A DNA stretch of 64,000 nucleotides from positions 21,410,707 to 21,474,706 of the forward strand of contig NC_072465.1 in NCBI RefSeq assembly GCF_027596085.1, given 5' to 3'. The position numbers and the translations under genes were made by a program. The notes below the pieces were generated by a model. That model had not been told where the DNA came from. It searched no databases and saw only the letters and a list, made by a program, of their open reading frames with translations. Shown here in pieces: positions 1 to 11,010 of the stretch (positions within the stretch are counted from its first letter, which is position 1; each line of letters starts with the position of its first letter). This stretch comes from Anoplopoma fimbria. Its lineage: Eukaryota; Chordata; Actinopteri; Perciformes; Anoplopomatidae.

Positions 1-739
1 GTAAAATCGATCGGGTGAAATATTGTTCAGAAAATCAAAAGGACAGACATAAAGACATTCAAACAGAGACTCCTTCCATTTGAGTTAAATGACCAAACAT
101 TTGCCAAAGACAATCACACATCAGAATGGGTTCAGAAATGAGTAAGCCACTTCTGCTTTGGCCTTTTTAGCATAACTGTCCTTCAGGACCAAATTAACAA
201 AAAAAACTTATTTTTTCAGAACTGTAACTATGTATATTTCTCAGTAATGTTGATAAGATTTTCTGTTCATCTATTAGTATCATAATCAAAAACAGGGAGA
301 TTCTTAGGCTAAGAGTCTGCCGTAAGGGTCAGACTCTTTATGGTATATGTTTACTGATTTGTAGTGTTCCTTAAATTATTCATTTTTTAATTTTGAGTAT
401 TTTCTAAATAACTGAAAAGGTGTTTTTTTATTTATTACAAGCTACATATATTTTCTGGATAGCTCACAATTTAGTGAACAATGTTCTGAGATTTCCAAAC
501 GTCCAATGGGAGCTTTAGACGATTACACTTCTGAAACCACGTCAATGCCAGACTGCTAATGTTTTATCTACATTGATAACAATGCTGCTTATTTACCAAG
601 CATAAGCAGTAAGAGAACTGCAGAGGCAGAATCGCTGTCAAACATTGAGAGGTCACTAATGGAGAGGTTTCGTGGAAAGAAAGATTAAAAATCTACTAGA
701 AGAATGAAAAATGAAAAAAAAAGATGAAATATTGCTCAC

Positions 740-2685
740 CTTGTGGCAGATTTCTGTCTTGACCTCCTTCAGTGCCCTGTCAGAAAAGACACAGCCACAG
801 GTCTGCAGGTAACAAAACCTGAAAATAGAAACATTGGAGTTTATCATATGTGCCATTTCCTGCACAAAGTGAATTGTCAATGCAAGTGTGTGTGACGCAT
901 TCTCCTAACAAAGTTTTATCTTAACATTTGGATGAAAGTCAATACTGGTGATAAGAACAGTGGAGTTCTGCACTACCAACATATATTAACTTTTATAGCC
1001 CGATGTGGTCAACACAAAACTAGATTCTCTTGATTATACTTGACGCATTATACATGGAGCAGAAGAGCACCAGCCTTTTTATAATTCTTAGGTTTTTGAC
1101 TGTTTACTTGTTGTTGGTTACCTGTGCTTGCCATTCATCTCCAACCCAACAACAGGGCAGATGAACATGCCGCAGTGGACGTCTTCATATATGTCTCCTT
1201 TAGTATTACTTCTCTCTCCCTTCCACTCAGGGTTATCAGTCAAGTTCAGTTCCTTTATATCCTGAAAAGGGAGTGGATGGAAAAACAGGTTAAAAATTGA
1301 ATAAGAAATCAATACAAGTGCATAGGGATGGGCAATATATCAATATTGTGAGAAGAGACTAGATATTGTCTTAGATATCATAATAGAAGTGTTGTCTTTT
1401 CCTGATTTACTTACTAGACTGTTCTATTATTTACCTACTTAGTCATTATATCCACATAACTGATGATTTATCAAAACTTATATTTTGTAAATATATTGTG
1501 AAAGCACCTATGGTCAACCCTACAATATTGCGAGAGGTATTTAGTCAATAATATCCCTTTGGTTGATTTTTTTACCCCTTTTCGCCCAGCCCTACAAATC
1601 TACCGCAGTGTCATCACCCACAGAGACACACACATGAATTTGGAAACACAAATATAAACCTCATGTTTATATATATTTTATAGTAAGAGAGACTATTTGA
1701 GACTCCTGCACTACACAAATCATTTTAACAACTAAATATGACTTTCATATTGTTTAATTTAATTAAATATTGATATATTTATATTGTGTGTGGTCAAAAC
1801 CATTGATTGATTTTTTTATTTATTTAATTAGAGCACTGCAGGTGTAAACAAACCAAAATAAAGACGATAAAGAATAAAAAAAGAGATCTCCCTTCTTTCC
1901 TTTTAACATGACTATGGGCTCTATTTTACATCATAATGCAACAGAGTAATGGGAGAGGCCGGAGGCAGAGGGTTCACCTGCCAACGACCACAAACCTGTC
2001 TCTTCCCTCCCTTCACAATACAAGGCATTTCATAGGATAACTCACATTGTACAGCAAAACTTCACTGTCACCATACCTTGATCCCACGGATGTGTGCCAC
2101 CGCCTCAGCGTTGGGTCTCTCAGCAGTCTTATCCAACAGATATTCAATGACAGAATCTTTGTTGTAGAGCCTGAAACAGAACATGGACCAGACTGTTAGG
2201 ACACAGTGTGCTGCAATAAAGCAGATATACAGTACCAGTCAAAAGTGTGGACACACCTTCTCATTCAACTACTTTGAAGAATCTAAAATATAAAACATAT
2301 TCTGGTTTGTTGAGCATTTGTTTGTTTACCACATAATTCCATATGTGTTCCTTCATAGTTTGGATGTCTTCAATATTAATCTACAATGTAAAACAAAATA
2401 AAAAATAAAAATAAAGAAAAACCATTGAATGAGAAGGTGTGTCCAAACTTTTGACTGGTACTGTATTACAAATATGGGTGGATCGATGGACAATGTTTAC
2501 TCAATAGTTTATGGTACAGACACAATGTGTGTTTGTTCATAAATGTCACACATGACTTACTTTCCCAGATCACAGGAAACAATGGGGCGTCTGAGTTTCT
2601 CCTGGCTCAGGGCACAGTATTTCCATTTGGCAGCCAACTCTGCACTTTTATCAACCTGGAGACAAGAACAGATATGTAAGAGAAC

Positions 2686-2721
<36 letters not shown>

Positions 2722-2750
2722 TACACACAGACAGACAGACAGACAGACAT

Positions 2751-2789
<39 letters not shown>

Positions 2790-2826
2790 GACAGACAGAC
2801 AGACACATACACACACACATACATAT

Positions 2827-2865
<39 letters not shown>

Positions 2866-3250
2866 TACACACACACACACAGGGGGTTAATAGACACATG
2901 TTCTGCTTTAAAAGCTAACGTTAGCTAGCTAGCTGTCGTGTAAGTTAACACAGCATAACACCTCACAAGACAAATACAAACTATTGCTAATACATCCGTG
3001 TTAATAAATAACATACATACAATAACTATCACGTCATCATTTCTTCATAATTGTAAATGCTAATAGCCTAATAAGCTAATAATAGTCTTGCGCTACTCTG
3101 TTAGCCACCTAAGCTAACTAGCTAGTGGCAGCTATGCTAACCGTGGATTTGAAAATAAAATAATAAATAAGCTTAACACACCTTCTCCACTTTTTTGGGG
3201 CCTTTCACCAACTCGTGCCTTTTAGGAATCGTGCCGCCATCACACCCCAT
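740..3250 (-). CDS. rtf2: Replication termination factor 2 (Rtf2), 5' part of gene
   Basis: Five coding exons read on the minus strand: 3250-3182, 2655-2561, 2170-2077, 1261-1122 and 818-740. All have AG acceptors and GT donors, and all join in phase to 159 residues. The protein begins [20 protein letters not shown], the highly conserved Rtf2 N-terminus, and continues with [29 protein letters not shown] and [14 protein letters not shown], all hallmarks of the family. Rtf2 proteins carry a RING-like C2HC2 fold. They act at stalled replication forks; in mammals the protein is removed from forks by DDI1/2 and the proteasome. The visible part covers the RING-like half. The lysine-rich C-terminal half (roughly 145 residues in mammals) is not in 1-739 and should lie off the left edge. 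The start is the first ATG after a CpG-rich leader. Identification is by recognition of the family sequence. Confidence 0.95.
1323..1594. mobile_element. Non-autonomous DNA transposon in rtf2 intron 3
   Basis: The ends are short imperfect inverted repeats: TAGGGATGGGC at the left and the complement of TAGGGCTGGGC at the right. The interior is AT-rich with degenerate ATATTG/ATATC motifs. I recognise it as a dispersed teleost repeat, here about 270 bp and diverged. No coding capacity is present. A hAT-type origin is plausible from the end sequence, but no clean 8-bp target duplication is visible, so the superfamily is uncertain. Confidence 0.7.
2230..2463. mobile_element. Tc1/mariner-type MITE in rtf2 intron 2
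   Basis: A 234-bp element bounded by TA target duplications (2228-2229 and 2464-2465). It has long terminal inverted repeats: the left end begins CAGTACCAGTCAAAAG and the right end finishes in the reverse complement, CTTTTGACTGGTACTG. Both arms continue into a GTGTGGACACACC/GGTGTGTCC block. The interior carries no transposase frame. I recognise the ends and interior as those of Tc1-like elements that are common in fish, here in an internally deleted, non-autonomous copy. The orientation is arbitrary. Confidence 0.88.
2687..2881. repeat. Compound (AC)n/(ACAG)n/(ATAC)n microsatellite
   Basis: About 195 bp of alternating AC, ACAG and ATAC blocks in rtf2 intron 1, beginning about 30 bp upstream of the exon 2 acceptor (exon edge at 2655). 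Long cysteine/valine or histidine/threonine frames across it on both strands are artefacts of the repeat. Confidence 0.95.
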
Positions 3251-3420
3251 CTTGTAAAGTTGAGTTTGAATCACCCAAATAACTCCGGCTAGCTAGCTTA
3301 CTATGTACAGAGCTACAGACCGGAAGTTATCAGGTTGTAAACAAACAACGAGAGTTCTGCAAAGCTCGCGAGATTTGCGCGTAATTTCTTTATGTGGCCC
3401 TCTAGTGGCTGAACGAAGTC
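3251..3420 (-). promoter_or_regulatory. rtf2: rtf2 5' leader and TATA-less promoter
   Basis: The region just upstream of the rtf2 ATG is locally CpG-containing and shows no TATA box. Seen here are an ETS-type core ACCGGAAGT at 3319-3327 and a CGCG palindrome CTCGCGAGA at 3365-3373, closely matching the TCTCGCGAGA element bound by BANP in vertebrate housekeeping promoters. A further GCGCG lies just beyond. Both motifs are typical of ubiquitous CpG promoters, which suits a housekeeping fork protein. The transcription start itself cannot be placed from sequence alone. Confidence 0.6.
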
Positions 3421-5730
3421 TTCGCATGTATTTTCTAGCATCAGCCACAGTGTGGAAGCATCACCCTTGATTTCAGTTTCTGTTCAGCAAGCAGACCAAA
3501 TGGGAGCTGCCAGAGGAATGAGAATCAAGTAAAAATGTAAAAAATAAATATGAATAAATAAAAGTTAATTAACAGAAGGATAGGGAAATAGTGATTGATT
3601 ACAAAATAAGAACCGTTTTCTATAATGGCTTTCTTAATTTTCTACATTATTGTAGCCATGCATGTAAACATGAAAAAAAACAACTTCACACAGATTACTT
3701 CACTCATCTACTGCCCATCCATCTATTAGACGTTTTTCAGTCAGCCATTAAACCCAGTACTAGTAAGTGACATTAGTCTGGCTTTCAGGCCTGTTGTCAG
3801 AGTGGTCTAAAGATGAAAGTTTCCTTGGAAGATAGTTCAATGAGTGCTAATTAGATCTGTTTCCTGTGCCTTGCAGGCTGCAGATTAGTTTACTATCGAT
3901 GGCCCTGTCCAAGAGCGACCATTAGTTTGGGGAATACCTCAGTGGAGACATATCTGTCGGCATGACTTATTATCTGTGTGGAGAAGAAAACTGAATAAAA
4001 ACACAGAATTGGACTTAATTTTCCTGAGATGGATTTCAACCTCGTTTCACTCACCACACACAGGCCGCCGCTACTGTGGTTGCCAAAATGTAGCAAAAAC
4101 GTACAAATATAAACATAAAAACATTTCTCCATTTTGCCTGTTGGTTCGATTGGTTCTTCCTGTAATCTATAAATTGTGTTATGTGTCTTATTGAATTTCC
4201 CCCCTTTCTCACACAGAGCTAAATGTTTAGTATGGATTTTCATTAGAGGCAATGGAGTAAAAGCTCTGTTAGCAAACTATCTGTTGAGAGAGTGGAGAGC
4301 CCCGGGCTGATAGTGCAAGCCAACACCTCAGGAACACACAATGCACAATGGCCACCGGACAAAAGGAGACTAGAACAATGGTCTTCTATCCTTGTCCTGC
4401 ATGTTCTGCTGTTCTCAAACTGCAGAGCCAGATAGAGTTGTTTTCCGTGATTTATTATGGTTTTGTGTCGGCTTGTAGCTGATGCACCTAATCATAAAAG
4501 ATTTTACAAAGATCTCTTTAGGGAAAAGTGATTTGAGTCGTGGTAAAAAGTGACACATTGTTGTATTTGTTACTGTGCTTAACATTTTCAAGTTCTAAAT
4601 CAGCTACGAACACCACTATAAGTCTAGTTTCAAGAACTCTACATCAGGTAAAACTGCAAATATCTACAACCAAATAGCTCTAGAGTCATCCTACAATATC
4701 CTGGCAGGCAAAACATATAACAAAAATGGCAGGAAGTTAATTGTTTACTACTTGTCATTTACTCGGATCATAGAGTCCAGATATCGCAACTACCATGTAA
4801 CAGAGAAATGTTTGATGTCACAGCTCAAATGTCGTGGAGGCAACCTGGAAGGACAACAAAATGAGAATGAAGATAGTGAAAATTTTGTTTTCTTTATTGG
4901 TTGCAAACAAAAAGAGATGATTTTACATTGTACAGTGCATGTCAATTTTTAAATGAATATGAACCTGATGTGTTAAAATACAGTTCGAGGTTCATTAATT
5001 CATTTTAAAATTACAGTATGCATAAAGCAAAAACATAGTGAAGTGACCGATGTCAGACTCATTTCACAGTTGAAGTGACTGCAATCCAAAGTCACTGCCA
5101 CTGCCTATTAGATCTCAACTGTTCTGATGTCTGTCCTGTTTTACAGTTAAATATGAGTTTGCACAGCTGAAATGCAGCTTTTTCTCCTTGTGATTGACCT
5201 CCCTACCACACATATCTTCCTGGCCTGCTGTGGTGCTACCCAGCACGGCTGACCCAAAGAAAACCCCAACCACCAAGCGCCCATCCAACCTCATGTTTAT
5301 ACTTCCATGATGAGTCCAACCTGCCCAATCAGACTTCCACTGACTGGCCTTGAACTGAAACTGTATACATCTTAACCATCCCAGCCATCCGAGGCAGCCA
5401 GTGGAGACCAAGGCTGCATTAATTGCAAAGACCAGCCCTGGTTGTGCACCGAGTCCAATGCATTTAGCGTTTCTAATTGGGAAGGAATTGCTCTGTTTAC
5501 ATTGGCCCTAGTTGATAGAGCTGGACCCTTATATCCGCCCAGCCAACCGGGCTAAAGTCCTCTGAAGGAGAAAAACCAAACGGCGAAGCTGAGCTGGAAG
5601 GAAATTATTTGGAACAGAGAAGAGGCATATTTACTCAATTATATTTGATCAACTAGGGTAATGCCATGCTGTGAGGCAATCTAATACTCTTTTTTAAGTG
5701 TGTACTAGAGAAAAAACATTTTTCAAAATC
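3421..5730. other. Intergenic sequence without recognisable genes
   Basis: No exon with convincing flanking splice sites and no known repeat family is visible. Composition is AT-rich with scattered short frames. A mildly GC-richer stretch of mixed composition lies at about 5,150-5,600. Confidence 0.5.
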
Positions 5731-5734
5731 TTAA

Positions 5735-5942
5735 TTGATGTTTTTTTCCGACTAGTAGTCCAAAACCCAAAGATAATTCATTTATAATTATATAAAACAG
5801 GAAAAGCGGCAAATCCTGACATTCAAGCAGCTGAAACACATTTTTAAGCTGGATCGATCTGCATAAATTTCTGTCAATTAATAATATTATAATTATCCAT
5901 GGACAAACTGATTAATCAACTAATCTTTTCAACCCTAATGAG
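5735..5942 (+). repeat. Diverged dispersed teleost repeat, family A, copy 1
   Basis: Matches, from memory, a widespread percomorph repeat. Its signs are a block like AGTCCAAAACCCAAAGATAA, then GCGGCAAATCC..., then a tail with several ATTAAT/GATTAAT motifs (GATTAATCAACTAATC). Two further copies in this window (28,540-28,825 and, in reverse, 41,735-41,985) share this organisation. It carries no coding capacity. Confidence 0.65.
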
Positions 5943-7129
5943 GACCTCCACATTGCACGTGCATCCCTTTTAATAGTATCATGACTTAATCTTTTGCACT
6001 AATACAATAGTCAAAAAATCCTATGATCCAAAAAGTGATATTATAATATAAAAGCTGTTGAGAAGACCTTTTGTAATTTCCTGTAACAATACAGTAGATT
6101 AAATGACACCATACCATGTGTCAGTATTATAATTTAGCTGCGAATTCTGTCGTCGCTACAACATTTCCACTCTATAAAACACCTTCTATATGAAATAATA
6201 ATTAATTTGTGATTTCGAGCTGAATAGGGAACACCACTCAAGCACTACTCAAGCTCATACCTAACATATAATGAGAAATCCAAAACCCTGGAAAAAGCAC
6301 ACCACATCCAACGTGAAGGCTGCAAACGGGTTACCACACACACCAGTCGACCACAATTATTTTCTCATTCCTTTTTCTGTTTATGTTGAAACTCACATTA
6401 CTGATATTATGCCAGTTGGAAACGTTGCTCATAACTAATTTTTCTATCCTCTTGGTCAAGCAGTACGAGTGTGATTAACCCACTGAAGCTTTTACTGAAA
6501 CAGATTATTGATAGCTTGTACTGTGACACACCCATGTAGTCTGTGATAAACAGCGCTTTCGAACTTGAGTTTTTATTTTTATGGTCACTGATTATAACAT
6601 GGTTTGGATAAAATTCCAAATTTAGTGGATTATGATTTAGTATGGGGGATTCAAATTGGATTTGGAAACACTTTAGATGAGTAAGCAGCAAAGGAATAAT
6701 TATTTGTCTGTATCTCTCCAGGGTTTCCAGGGTATAACTGTTGAAGAAAAACAAGAGCAGTATTGCCATGACTTTTCCAGCAGACGATTGCGGACCATTT
6801 TTCCTTGTTGCACCAGCCTGCTGTGTGACAGTTTTAATCCATTTGGCTGCTACTGAAGTGTACAGCTCAACATTTTATTTACCACCAACTTCATGAAGCA
6901 CTGGGACCTTTTATGATCCCGGCCAAGCCGAGACACAGACCTATGCACAAGCAGACGCACACACAAACACACACACACGGTCCACCTGGATGCATTTTTT
7001 TTTACCATCTGTCAGTTCATGATTATCTTTTCCACTGTGGCAAACCAGGTCTGAACACCCGCAGACACAAACCCACCCACAACAGCTCAATGGATAAATA
7101 CACGCACATATGGCTCAGATTGGTACTAT

Positions 7130-7176
7130 ATATATATATATATATAAATATATATATACACACACACACACACACA
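7130..7176. repeat. (TA)n/(CA)n microsatellite
   Basis: An AT dinucleotide run followed by a CA run, about 47 bp. It is intergenic and low complexity. Confidence 0.9.
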
Positions 7177-7535
7177 CGTGATCCTGGTCCCTGTTTAATG
7201 GCTGTGACGGGGACGGAGAGTCTCCATACATCAGTGGAGGTTATATGAATGGAACAATTGCATGCGCATTGGCAGCACAGACACAGTCACATCTCATTAT
7301 TTTGACGGGATACCCGAAAGGTTCTGACAGCGTCCTGGCTGTGATTGGTGTGTCCCGGGGTGATGGGGACATACCTGTGGCTGTCTTGTGTACTCTGTGG
7401 GCACGTGGTGAAGACCAAGCACACGTTGCAGCTGAGGCCTGGCAGTGACGGTAAGATTCTGGGTGTCCACGCCAGCTGCCGCCTCACTAAACACGTCTTC
7501 TGCAATAATGAATCTCACTCTCACTTTCTTTTGCT

Positions 7536-7536
<1 letters not shown>

Positions 7537-7566
<30 letters not shown>
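7537..7566. repeat. Poly(T) tract
   Basis: An uninterrupted run of 30 T on the plus strand. On the minus strand it reads as poly(A) and could be the tail of an old retroposed copy, but the sequence beyond it is not recognisable as a SINE or processed gene. Confidence 0.85.
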
Positions 7567-7569
<3 letters not shown>

Positions 7570-7829
7570 CTCACCGTCTCATGCCCTCTCTTGTTTCCAC
7601 ACACACTCACATTACACCGACATGAGGGGAAACAGTGGATCATTCGGTGAACCGCTGTGCCATGATGAGCTCAGTGCTAGCTTTGAATGCTAACCAAGAA
7701 TCCTGTCTGTACACTTGACTTCCCGGTGTTAATTCAGAGTGGACTGGAAAATAGCAGCCGAGAGTTTGATGATGGGATTGAGCACTGCAATGTTTGTCTG
7801 GTAAATATCCGGCTACAACCAATAACCAG

Positions 7830-8070
7830 CTTAGAGTAGAGACTGGAAAAAGGAGTAAAGAGCTAGCCTGGCTCTGTCTAAAGGTAACAAAATCCACCTA
7901 GCAGCACCTCTAAAGCTCACTTAATGACCCGTTATATCTTGTTCATTTAATACGTACAAAACCTGTTGTGTAAAAGTGACACGTTGTGGTTTTACGGGAG
8001 GTTATGTGGCTGAATTCTTCTTGGCCGGGAGCAATAACTTCCTGAAATCTTGCTGGTTGCCTGGCAACTT
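7830..8070 (+). repeat. Dispersed teleost repeat (unnamed, family B)
   Basis: Recognised from memory as a very common fish repeat. Landmarks are GACTGGAAA, then GCTAGCCTGGCTCTGTC, AAGGTAACAAAATCC, CACCTCTAAAGCTCAC, GTTGTGGTTTTACGGG and the tail TGGTTGCCTGGCAAC. No coding frame. I cannot assign it to a named superfamily without a library search. Confidence 0.7.
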
Positions 8071-8879
8071 CACGGGGATGACAAAAAATTCAAAGAAATT
8101 GCCATAATCGACACATTAACCCTCTTAAAACTTGACATTTTCTACTACATTTCTAAATTTAAGTAGGGATTCAACAAATGAGAAATAACTAGTGAACTTT
8201 AAATGAGCTTTTAGAAAGATTTTTGTACGTTTCGGACAGAGCCAACTATTACTTTAGTATAAATATATCCCATTTTTGAGCTACTTCTTTTCTCTCTCAC
8301 ATTGTCTGAACACTAATGTTGTTATGCTCTTAAAAATTTAGGATGTGTCATTTTTGGCACATCCGTGTGTCTAGTTCAGGACAACTCATATTTCTTCAAT
8401 GATGTGCTGAAAATGAGCCTTCAGGCTGCAGAGTTTTTTTTCTACCCCTCCATAGATGTCTCCCTGAGGGGTCTTTGGAGGAACACATGTTTTTAATAAG
8501 GGTCTTTACGTCTGGCCTTGCATAAATGTTTAGCAGCGTTCCTTCTGGGAACTGGGGTCTGTCTTTACAGTGGAGGCTAATCAGCTGTAAATTCTGTTTT
8601 AAAAAGGAAAAGGAAGGCATGGAAGGAGTTAATCTCCAAGGCCCATTGAACCCTCTGTCTCACCCTTTATTCTCTCTCTCTCTCATGCACAGATGCACAT
8701 ATAGCACATTCACTCCCCCCTCCAGAGAGTGAAAGGAAGAGATGAAAACAAAAAGAAAAGGGAGAGAAGAAAAGCTAGAGGCTTTGACAAATGATCCAAT
8801 AAACGGGTAGGGAGATTACAGGCCGGGTGCCCACTGGGAGAGGAAGTGGGGCAGTAAATATTTTTTAAAAGCTGTCAAT

Positions 8880-9190
8880 AAATTTCTAGCGTTGAGTTGA
8901 GAGAAATATCCACGGCCAGAGCCAAGGAGATTGGGCTCCTGTGCTGAGTGGGTGCTTGTCTGTAGGAGCTATTGGTTAATAGTCTATATAGCCTGAGAGC
9001 AATTTAAGTGCCAAAATATTGTTTGAAAGAAACTGCTGCTGTATGAGCCAGAAACATGCAAAATTTATACCAGAATCAAAATCACCCTGTTTGACATTTC
9101 CACTCCCTGGAGCCCATCTCAGCTGACATTTAGAGGTCAATTAAATGAAAATCAATCTTCATGCTGCCAACATGCTGACGGACAAGATCT
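8880..9190. promoter_or_regulatory. Candidate conserved non-coding block
   Basis: Non-repetitive, mixed-composition sequence of about 300 bp with homeodomain-type ATTA/TAAT cores. It is distinct from the AT-rich, repeat-laden surroundings. This is a judgement on texture only; no alignment was possible. Conservation in other fish would be required to keep the call. Confidence 0.2.
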
Positions 9191-9387
9191 CAAAAATGTA
9201 ATTTATGATGTATCAATAAGATTAAGATCATATGTGGCTGTGTCTCTGTATTTCTTTTGCAGATACAATTACGATACAATTACGCTTATCAAATGCTTTT
9301 TTGTAATACTGCACTAAGCAAGGATAAAAAATATAAGGACATCATTTTATCCATTAAGTCTGAGGCATTTCTTTAGTACAGCCGAAA

Positions 9388-9513
9388 ATAGTCTACCTGT
9401 TTGGAAGTTCAAGATTGGTAATATCATCTATAGTCTACCTGTTTGGAAGTTCAAGATTGGTAATATCATCTATAGTCTACCTGTTTGGAAGTTCAAGATT
9501 GGTAATATCATCT
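9388..9513. repeat. 42-bp tandem repeat, three copies
   Basis: The 42-bp unit, which contains GTCTACCTGTTTGGAAGTTC, begins at 9391, 9433 and 9475. The copies are essentially identical, so the expansion is recent. There is no spacer diversity and no palindromic unit, so it is not a CRISPR array. Confidence 0.95.
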
Positions 9514-9551
9514 CATTCCAATCCATTGTTTAGTTGCTTTCTTTCGGAAGG

Positions 9552-9892
9552 TTAAAGGTGCAATGTGTGAGATCTTGCTGAAAATAGGAACTGTTGTTTT
9601 TTCCTTTCTTTGGATTTAATCCAATACACAAACAATCAAAACGTACACGGACAGCACAGGCCCCGGATAGTGGCAGAGCAAACATAATATAGGCTATAGG
9701 CCGCAAAATGTGAGGAATATAAGATAGCAGTGTTATTTTGTCCGGCTCACAGAGTTTCCGCAGTTTGGCTGAATTTAGCATCCCCTAGTGTTTGTCTATG
9801 ACAGTAAATTTAGATTGTATGGACCAAGAAGTAGATGTAAAATGCTGAACCTTATTTCTTTGGAGTATGTATCTTAAACACTGCATCTTTAA
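9552..9892. mobile_element. TTAA-flanked MITE (piggyBac-like)
   Basis: A 341-bp block bounded by TTAA at both ends. Inside each TTAA are imperfect inverted repeats: AGGTGCAATGTGTGAGAT at the left against AGATGCAGTGTTTAAGAT read from the right, 14 of 18 matching. A TTAA target and short ends fit a piggyBac-type non-autonomous element. The interior has no transposase frame. I recognise TTAAAGGTGCAATGTGT as a frequent start of teleost repeats. Confidence 0.65.
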
Positions 9893-9899
9893 CAAGTGA

Positions 9900-10220
9900 T
9901 GATAGAGAGGCTATTATCACTAGCTCGGCCTCCCCAGTTGACAGGGAGTCTGTCAAGGCTCCATAAAGATCACCGACTCCAGTCTCACTTTCCCACACCT
10001 TTCAACCACGCTTGTTACTCAGCAGCCCAATTAAAGCTGATTTAAGGGTTCACCTGTGTGCCTATTGGCAAATGCAACCCTCAGGGAGGTGCAGCCGCAT
10101 GATTGATGGGTTGATTAGATAATGACGGACAGCCACAGGTCTCACCTGTTGTCGCCTGTTTTAGTTATCTAACTCTGATTGGTTAATATTCTGGATAAGG
10201 CTGATCCTTCGTAAACCTCT
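9900..10220. promoter_or_regulatory. Candidate conserved non-coding block
   Basis: About 320 bp of complex, non-repetitive sequence immediately after the TTAA element. It is rich in ATTA, GATTGATGG and TGATTGG-type motifs (TALE/homeodomain and CCAAT-like cores on either strand). It resembles the texture of developmental enhancers, but this is inference without alignment. Confidence 0.25.
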
Positions 10221-10774
10221 AAAAAAAAACTGAAGTGTAATGAATATTTTACACGGCTTTGTCATATCAAGTTCCAATAAAAAGACTTACAGTGTGTCAT
10301 GATGACCTTGTTACCTTTTGACTCACATTGTTATAATTATCAGCGTTATTATTCTTGACAGGCCTAATTTGCTTCTATTAGCACATTGAATGTCAGATTG
10401 TCCTTACAATGACTCTGGATAATCGCTGGATTTGCAAACAGTTGGATGTTAAAAGTCCTTGTTTAACTTGTGGATTGGGTGAAAAAAGACATCTTGGTGG
10501 AAAATGAAACAATAACAACTTAATTTTAATTGATAACTGAGCATTTAACCTTTTTGCCGCTTATTTCTCTTGTTAATAACAACGATAGGAAATGATATTA
10601 TTTTAGACCTCCCAGTCATCAGACATAACATGGATTTAATTCCCCTTTATTCCTTCACCTAGAAGTGTGTTCACATGGCCAAAGATCATCATTAGTCTTA
10701 AACTATAAAAAGAAAAACATTTTGGACAATATCAAGCGTCACCATTGTGATCATTGCTACATTAACATGTGTGG

Positions 10775-10881
<107 letters not shown>

Positions 10882-10882
10882 G

Positions 10883-11010
10883 ACAGGCTCAAGCACAAGC
10901 ACAAACAGAGCAGAAGGCCCTGCAGATATGGGAGAAGTTCCAGGATATGGATACTTTCTTTAACACCTTCCTCCTCACCCTTGGAACAGATCCTCTTGGG
11001 TTTCTGTTTG
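10883..11010 (+). other. Orphan exon-like segment, unrecognised
   Basis: 128 bp between an AG (end of the CA repeat, ...CACGCAG) and a good donor G|GTAAGC. One frame is open with gene-like codon choice (CTG, CAG, GAG AAG TTC) and reads a Gln-rich start, then ALQIWEKFQDMDTFFNTF and LGTDPLGFLFG, an amphipathic and hydrophobic pattern. Entry phase would be 2 and exit phase 1. I recognise no family. The acceptor lacks a pyrimidine tract, and no in-phase partner exon was found, so this may be a chance frame, a lineage-specific gene fragment or a decayed exon. Confidence 0.25.

Noticed and set aside
1..739. Possible sixth rtf2 exon
   Set aside because: I looked on the minus strand for the expected continuation after CHK with an AG acceptor and found none; the next exon is probably off the window.
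2543..2899. Long frames on both strands rich in His/Thr or Cys/Val
   Set aside because: They are translations of the compound AC/ACAG/ATAC microsatellite; the only real coding part here is rtf2 exon 2 (2561-2655, minus).
9388..9513. Regularly spaced repeats resembling a CRISPR array
   Set aside because: The 42-bp units are directly adjacent with no spacers, and the DNA is vertebrate.
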